From Bacteroidales bacterium (GTDB lineage Bacteria > Bacteroidota > Bacteroidia > Bacteroidales > Muribaculaceae), in assembly GCA_900770215.1 (NCBI GenBank), contig CAAGJW010000107.1:1-26510 (forward strand): a DNA stretch of 26,510 nt. Direction: 5' to 3'. The notes under the pieces were generated by a model. It searched no databases. It had not been told where the DNA came from and saw nothing but the letters and a program-made list of their open reading frames with translations. The stretch's first letter is position 1, and each line of letters starts with the position of its first letter. Both the position numbers and the translations under genes were made by a program. Below, one piece after another: positions 22,438-26,510 of this stretch.

Positions 22438-24606
22438 TCAACGGCGCTTCTTGCCGTTTTTCTTCTGCTGCTCGCGCAGGGCGGCTTGCTGCTGGCGCTG
22501 TGCCTCTTCCAGCCGGGCCATGAAGCCGCTTTTCTTCTTGGGCTTCTTGGCATTGGCCGCCATTTGGGCTCTCACCTTGTCTTCCTTGATCATGGCGCGT
22601 ATGGCATAGGTCTGGATGATGGTGATGAGCAGCGACACAAAGTAATAGTAGCTCAGGCCGGCTGCATAGTTGTTGAAGAATACCAGGAAGAACACTGGCA
22701 TGAGATACATCATCCACTTCATGCCTGGCATAGAGCTGCTCTGTGCCTGCGACTGCATCGTCAAGTAGGTGTAGATGATGTTGGTTGCTGTCATGAGCAG
22801 GCAGAACAAGCTAATGTGGTTGCCGAAGTAGTTGGTGATAAACGGTATCTGGCCGCTCCACGACACGATGGCATCGGGGGCCGACAAGTCGTGGGCCCAC
22901 AGGAACGACTGCCCGCGCAACTCGATGCACGACGGGAAGAACGCAAACACGGCCACCAGTATGGGGAATTGCAGCAGCATGGGCAAGCATCCGCCCATGG
23001 GGTTGGCTCCTGCCTGGTTGTAGAGGGCCATCGTCTTCTGCTGGCGCTTCATGGCGTTTTCCTGACCGGGATATTTCTCGTTGATGGCCTGAATGTCGGG
23101 TGCTAGGATGCGCATCACTGCCTGCGACTTGTAGCTCTTGTAGGTGAGCGGCGAGAGTACCAGCTTGATGAGAATGGTGAGAATGAGAATGATGATGCCG
23201 TAGCTGTGTATAAACGTGCCCAGCCAGTTGAACACCGGTATCACAATATAGGTGTTGATCCAGCGGAACAGGGTCCAGCCCAGCGGGATGAGGCGTGTGA
23301 GCTCGAGGTTGTTGTAGGCAGCCTTGTCCTTGGCTGCGCTCGAGTACTTACCTATCATGTCGTCGTAGTGGCTCAGGATGCGATACCGGTTGGGGCCGAA
23401 GTAGAAGAAGAACGAGGCTGGGCGCGACACGGTCGACTTGTAGTCGAGCGTGCTGCTTATGCTCAAGTTCTTGAGAAACCGCTGGTACTCGGGGGTGCCT
23501 TTCTCGGTGGGCACGCTCTTGAGTCGGGCCCCTACAAAGCTGTTGTCGGCTATGAGCACAGCCGAGAAGAACTGCCCCTTGGTCGATATCCACTTCAGCC
23601 GGTCTTGCATGTCCTCTTCCTTGGCCGATGTTTCGGTGAGGTATTTCACGTCGCCTCCGCCGTCGGCCTCGGCATACTGGTAGTAGATCGTGCTGTTGCG
23701 CTCCTCAAACATCTTGCCCTCCTCGTGGCGGCTCATCTTCTGATTCCAGTTGAAGTCCATGTCGGAGACATTGGTCGGCACGATGGCCTGCATGTTGCGT
23801 TGCACGAGTTCCATGCGCACCATGTAGTTGCCCCCCTTGGCCAGTGTGTAGCGTATGCCGAACATGGCGTTGCCGGGCATGTCGAGGTCCATCTCTACGG
23901 TTGTGTCGTTGAGCTGGCGTGGCGTGAAGTAGAAGTCCTTGGTGTCGTAGCGCCGCTCGTTGGTGTTGAGCACAAAGCTGTAGCTGTTTTCTCCCGGCGA
24001 GAACAGCTCGACGGGCTTCAGGTGCTTCTGCACAGTGTTGAGCTTGTGGTGCTCGTCGAGGTTGGCACTGGGCCAGCCCAGCAGCGTGGCGCGCGTGATC
24101 ATGCCGCCCTTGCTCGAAATCTCGATCTCGAGCGAGTCGTTTTTCAGTTTCACTATTTGATTGGTGCCCTTGAGCTTGCTGGCCAGCGGGCCGTTTTTGC
24201 CGTAGGTGTCGCTCAGGTCGCGCAGCGCCTTGAGCGCGTCGTTGTTGACTTGTGTGCTGGCCACCTTGCCGGCGAGCAGCTGAGCCACGTCGACGCTCTG
24301 GCCGTCGACATTTATCGTGCCGGCGAGCTGGCCCTGTGCCAGGCTCACGCTGTTGCTGCCGGCCGCAATCTTGGCCGAGTCGCCGCCAAACTGCTTGATG
24401 TTGTCCTTGAGCAATGCGAGCTCGTCGGCACTCATGCTGTCGCGCACGGCAGCTGCTGCGGCATGGGCTTTCTCAGCTTCGACCTGTTCTTTCTGGGCTT
24501 GCTGCTGCGCCTGTTGTTCCTTCTGCGCCTGCTTGTTGGTCATTGTCATCCAGCCGATGAAAATGAGACCAATCAGCACCCAGCCTATGATCGTGTTTTT
24601 GTCCAT
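22438..24606 (-). CDS. yidC: membrane protein insertase YidC
   Basis: 722 residues. TM1 (about 6-20, IIGWVLIGLIFIGW) is followed by a Gln/Lys/Ala/Glu-rich coiled linker (about 27-60), a large periplasmic beta-supersandwich domain (about 115-440, with the GYNYMVRMELV-like core strands) and the conserved C-terminal helical core: YGIIILILTILIKLVLSPLTYKS with the positively charged groove residue, PMGGCLPMLLQFPILVAVFAFF, SLFCLLMTATNIIYTY and MYLMPVFFLVFFNNYAAGLSYYY. The tail is strongly basic (KKKSGF ... KKNGKKRR) and can bind ribosomes. It inserts and folds inner-membrane proteins with or without SecYEG. Slightly longer than other YidC because of the linker. It lies 63 bases after pyrG and probably shares its transcript. 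Confidence 0.97.
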   Translation of the reverse strand: MDKNTIIGWVLIGLIFIGWMTMTNKQAQKEQQAQQQAQKEQVEAEKAHAAAAAVRDSMSADELALLKDNIKQFGGDSAKIAAGSNSVSLAQGQLAGTINVDGQSVDVAQLLAGKVASTQVNNDALKALRDLSDTYGKNGPLASKLKGTNQIVKLKNDSLEIEISSKGGMITRATLLGWPSANLDEHHKLNTVQKHLKPVELFSPGENSYSFVLNTNERRYDTKDFYFTPRQLNDTTVEMDLDMPGNAMFGIRYTLAKGGNYMVRMELVQRNMQAIVPTNVSDMDFNWNQKMSRHEEGKMFEERNSTIYYQYAEADGGGDVKYLTETSAKEEDMQDRLKWISTKGQFFSAVLIADNSFVGARLKSVPTEKGTPEYQRFLKNLSISSTLDYKSTVSRPASFFFYFGPNRYRILSHYDDMIGKYSSAAKDKAAYNNLELTRLIPLGWTLFRWINTYIVIPVFNWLGTFIHSYGIIILILTILIKLVLSPLTYKSYKSQAVMRILAPDIQAINEKYPGQENAMKRQQKTMALYNQAGANPMGGCLPMLLQFPILVAVFAFFPSCIELRGQSFLWAHDLSAPDAIVSWSGQIPFITNYFGNHISLFCLLMTATNIIYTYLTMQSQAQSSSMPGMKWMMYLMPVFFLVFFNNYAAGLSYYYFVSLLITIIQTYAIRAMIKEDKVRAQMAANAKKPKKKSGFMARLEEAQRQQQAALREQQKKNGKKRR

Positions 24607-24669
24607 GTTGTGATAGAATGCTGCTTGAGCAAAATCCTTGTTTTGCTGCTGTTGTTGTTGACTATAATA

Positions 24670-26298
24670 TTATTGTTTTGCTTTTTTCTCGTTTTCCTCC
24701 TTGTTGGCTATCGCGGCTTCGATGAAGTTCATAAACAGCGGGTGCGGATTGAGCACCGTGCTGCTGTACTCGGGATGATACTGGGTGCCTATATACCATT
24801 TCTTGCTGGGCAGCTCCACAACCTCGACAAGGTGGGTGTCGGGGTTCTCACCCACACACTCCATACCGGCGTCTTCAAATTGCTTGCGGTAGTCGTCGTT
24901 GAACTCGAAGCGATGGCGATGACGCTCCTCGATGTCGAGCTTGCCGTAGGCTTTGGCCACCTTGGTGCCTGGCTTCAAGTGGCAGGCATAGGCGCCCAGC
25001 CGCATGGTGCCGCCCATGTTGGTCACGCTCTTTTGTTCTTCCATCAGGTCGATCACGTTGTAGGGCGTGTTGGGATCGAGCTCGGTGCTGTTGGCCTCGG
25101 CCAGGCCCATCACGTTGCGGGCAAACTCGATGACCATGCATTGCATGCCCAGGCATATGCCGAAGGTGGGCATGTCGTGCTCGCGGCACCACTTGAGTGC
25201 CACAAATTTCCCCTCGGTGCCGCGCACGCCAAATCCTGGCGCCACAATCACGCCGTCCATGCCGCTCAGCTGTTCCTCGACGTTGCCATCGTTGAGCTTC
25301 TCGCTGCTTATGTATTTGATCTTCAGCTTGTGGTCGTGATAGGTGGCTGCTTGCAGCAGCGACTCGTCGATCGACTTGTAGGCATCCTGCAGCTCCACAT
25401 ATTTGCCCACGAGGCCTATGGTGACCACATCGGTGGCTTTCTTCATGTGGTCGAGAAATTTGTTCCACTTGGTCAAGTCGGGCTCGCCGCTGTAGGGGGT
25501 GGCCGTCTTGTCGAGAATGATGTTGTCGAGCTTCTGCGCATGCATCATGAGCGGCACCTCATAGATGGTGGGGCAGTCGACCGATTGTGTCACGGCATCG
25601 ACCGAGACGTTGCAGAATTGCGCCACCTTGCGCCTCATGGCCAGCGGTATCTCTTTCTCGGTGCGCAGCACCAGTATGTCGGGCTGTATACCCACTTGCT
25701 GCAGCATCTTCACGCTGTGCTGTGTGGGCTTGGTCTTGAGCTCTTTGGCAGCCTTGATATAGGGCACATAGGTGAGGTGCACGCATATGCAGCGGTTGCC
25801 CAGCTCCCACTTGAGCTGGCGCACGGCCTCAAGAAACGGGGTCGACTCGATGTCGCCCACGGTGCCGCCTATCTCGGTGATTACAAAGTCGTATTTTCCT
25901 GTGTTGGCCAGCAATTTCACATCGCGCTTTATCTCGTCGGTGATGTGAGGTATGATCTGCACCGTCTTGCCCAGGTAGTCGCCACGGCGCTCCTTGTCGA
26001 TCACACTCTGATACACGCGGCCCGTTGTGATATTGTTGGCGCGAGTCGTCTTGATGTTGGTGAAACGCTCGTAGTGCCCCAGGTCCAAGTCGGCCTCGTG
26101 ACCGTCGACGGTGACATAGCACTCGCCATGCTCATAGGGGTTGAGCGTGCCTGGATCAATGTTGATGTAGGGGTCAAACTTCTGAATTGTCACATTGAAG
26201 CCTCGCGAGAGAAGCAGGCGGGCTATCGACGATGAGATGATGCCTTTTCCAAGGGATGAAACCACACCGCCGGTCACAAAAATGTATCTTGTATCCAC
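24670..26298 (-). CDS. pyrG: CTP synthase
   Basis: 542 residues if begun at the GTG at 26298 (MDTRYIFVTGGVVSSLGKG). The frame is open to a TTG at 26340, but that codon lies upstream of the -7 element at 26329-26336, so it cannot be used from that promoter; a TTG at 26304 (two residues longer) is the alternative. The amidoligase domain has the P-loop GGVVSSLGKGI, DPYINIDPGTLNPYEHGE and EIGGTVGDIES; the class I glutamine amidotransferase domain has GFGVRG, FGICLGMQCM (nucleophile Cys) and TQYHPEY (His-Glu pair). It makes CTP from UTP, ATP and glutamine in the cytoplasm and is feedback controlled by CTP. Followed by yidC. Confidence 0.96.
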   Translation of the reverse strand: MDTRYIFVTGGVVSSLGKGIISSSIARLLLSRGFNVTIQKFDPYINIDPGTLNPYEHGECYVTVDGHEADLDLGHYERFTNIKTTRANNITTGRVYQSVIDKERRGDYLGKTVQIIPHITDEIKRDVKLLANTGKYDFVITEIGGTVGDIESTPFLEAVRQLKWELGNRCICVHLTYVPYIKAAKELKTKPTQHSVKMLQQVGIQPDILVLRTEKEIPLAMRRKVAQFCNVSVDAVTQSVDCPTIYEVPLMMHAQKLDNIILDKTATPYSGEPDLTKWNKFLDHMKKATDVVTIGLVGKYVELQDAYKSIDESLLQAATYHDHKLKIKYISSEKLNDGNVEEQLSGMDGVIVAPGFGVRGTEGKFVALKWCREHDMPTFGICLGMQCMVIEFARNVMGLAEANSTELDPNTPYNVIDLMEEQKSVTNMGGTMRLGAYACHLKPGTKVAKAYGKLDIEERHRHRFEFNDDYRKQFEDAGMECVGENPDTHLVEVVELPSKKWYIGTQYHPEYSSTVLNPHPLFMNFIEAAIANKEENEKKAKQ

Positions 26299-26328
26299 TG
26301 CCAAATGTTGATTTGTTTGTTCAAATTG

Positions 26329-26336
26329 CAAAATTA
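26329..26336 (-). promoter_or_regulatory. -7 promoter element of pyrG
   Basis: On the minus strand TAATTTTG matches TAnnTTTG exactly; transcription would begin near 26322, a leader of about 25 bases to the GTG at 26298. The -33 region is not recognisable. It decides the start of pyrG. Confidence 0.6.
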
Positions 26337-26414
26337 GCAATTATTCTTGATGATAGCTCCATGTTTGCACAATTAAATTTCATTTAATGCACGCGCAGAT
26401 TCTACCAGCAAGTG

Positions 26415-26422
26415 CAAAATTA
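26415..26422 (-). promoter_or_regulatory. possible second -7 element upstream of pyrG
   Basis: A second perfect TAATTTTG on the minus strand lies 86 bases upstream of the first, without a clear -33 element. It could be an additional pyrG promoter with a leader of about 110 bases, or chance in AT-rich DNA. Confidence 0.3.
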
Positions 26423-26446
26423 GGCAATATATTTGAAGAATTCGGC

Positions 26447-26481
26447 GACCGGGGTTGAAAAACCGATTTTCAATCTCGGTC
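26447..26481. terminator. 15-bp hairpin at the right edge, terminator-like
   Basis: Positions 26447-26461 pair with 26467-26481 (two G-T pairs on the plus strand) around a 5-base loop. T-rich DNA follows on the plus strand (26484-26495). It may end a minus-strand gene beyond the window or be a bidirectional stop; the gene it serves is not visible. Confidence 0.5.
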
Positions 26482-26510
26482 GTCTGTTTATTTTAGTCAC
26501 GATTTCTTTA

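Noticed and set aside
23206..26235. A 1009-codon open frame on the plus strand
   Set aside because: It is antisense to yidC and pyrG, two certain genes, and its product is a His/Val/Leu-rich composition without domains, typical of the reverse reading of a GC-rich coding strand with few stops.

Overview
The window looks like a chromosomal segment of a gut-type Bacteroidales bacterium, possibly near Muribaculaceae or Prevotellaceae; the family is a guess. The evidence is repeated matches to the Bacteroidota sigma -7 element TAnnTTTG, families largely limited to this phylum (DUF3943, DUF6029-like barrel, Omp28-like lipoproteins), C-terminal dockerin-like repeat pairs, lipoproteins with short lipoboxes, and little sign of Shine-Dalgarno sites.

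Layout. Positions 1-119 are the 3' end (domains V and VI) of a group II intron whose body lies outside the window. Next come a membrane-anchored alpha/beta hydrolase (-), a DeaD/CsdA-type RNA helicase (+), a convergent DUF3943 envelope protein (-), an EttA-type ABC-F ATPase with a HAD phosphatase (+), and a 55-residue 2[4Fe-4S] ferredoxin (+, 6992-7159). From 12891 down to 7296 runs a five-gene minus-strand cluster of exported proteins: a large Omp28-like thioredoxin-fold protein with dockerin repeats, a TlpA-like thioredoxin, an outer-membrane beta-barrel, an Omp28 lipoprotein and a small dockerin-repeat protein. From 13296 to 15781 is a plus-strand run of two paralogous lipoproteins (the first with a -1 frameshift at an A6 tract) and an L,D-transpeptidase lipoprotein. 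Positions 15782-17153 are mostly non-coding: one small secreted protein flanked by two copies of a terminator-plus-TTTGAACC module, then an orphan strong terminator.

The right third is mainly housekeeping on the minus strand: a CapA-type metallophosphatase, FolD, Ffh, a secreted hypothetical protein with a membrane-anchored GH25 muramidase, then YidC and PyrG. Ffh and YidC both serve membrane protein insertion.

The most promising undescribed item is the 7296-12891 cluster. It pairs three CxxC thioredoxin-fold exported proteins with an outer-membrane barrel and a small secreted protein that both carry a C-x4-C cysteine pair, which suggests an envelope thiol/disulfide or surface-assembly module. 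No tRNA, rRNA, CRISPR array or insertion sequence was seen.
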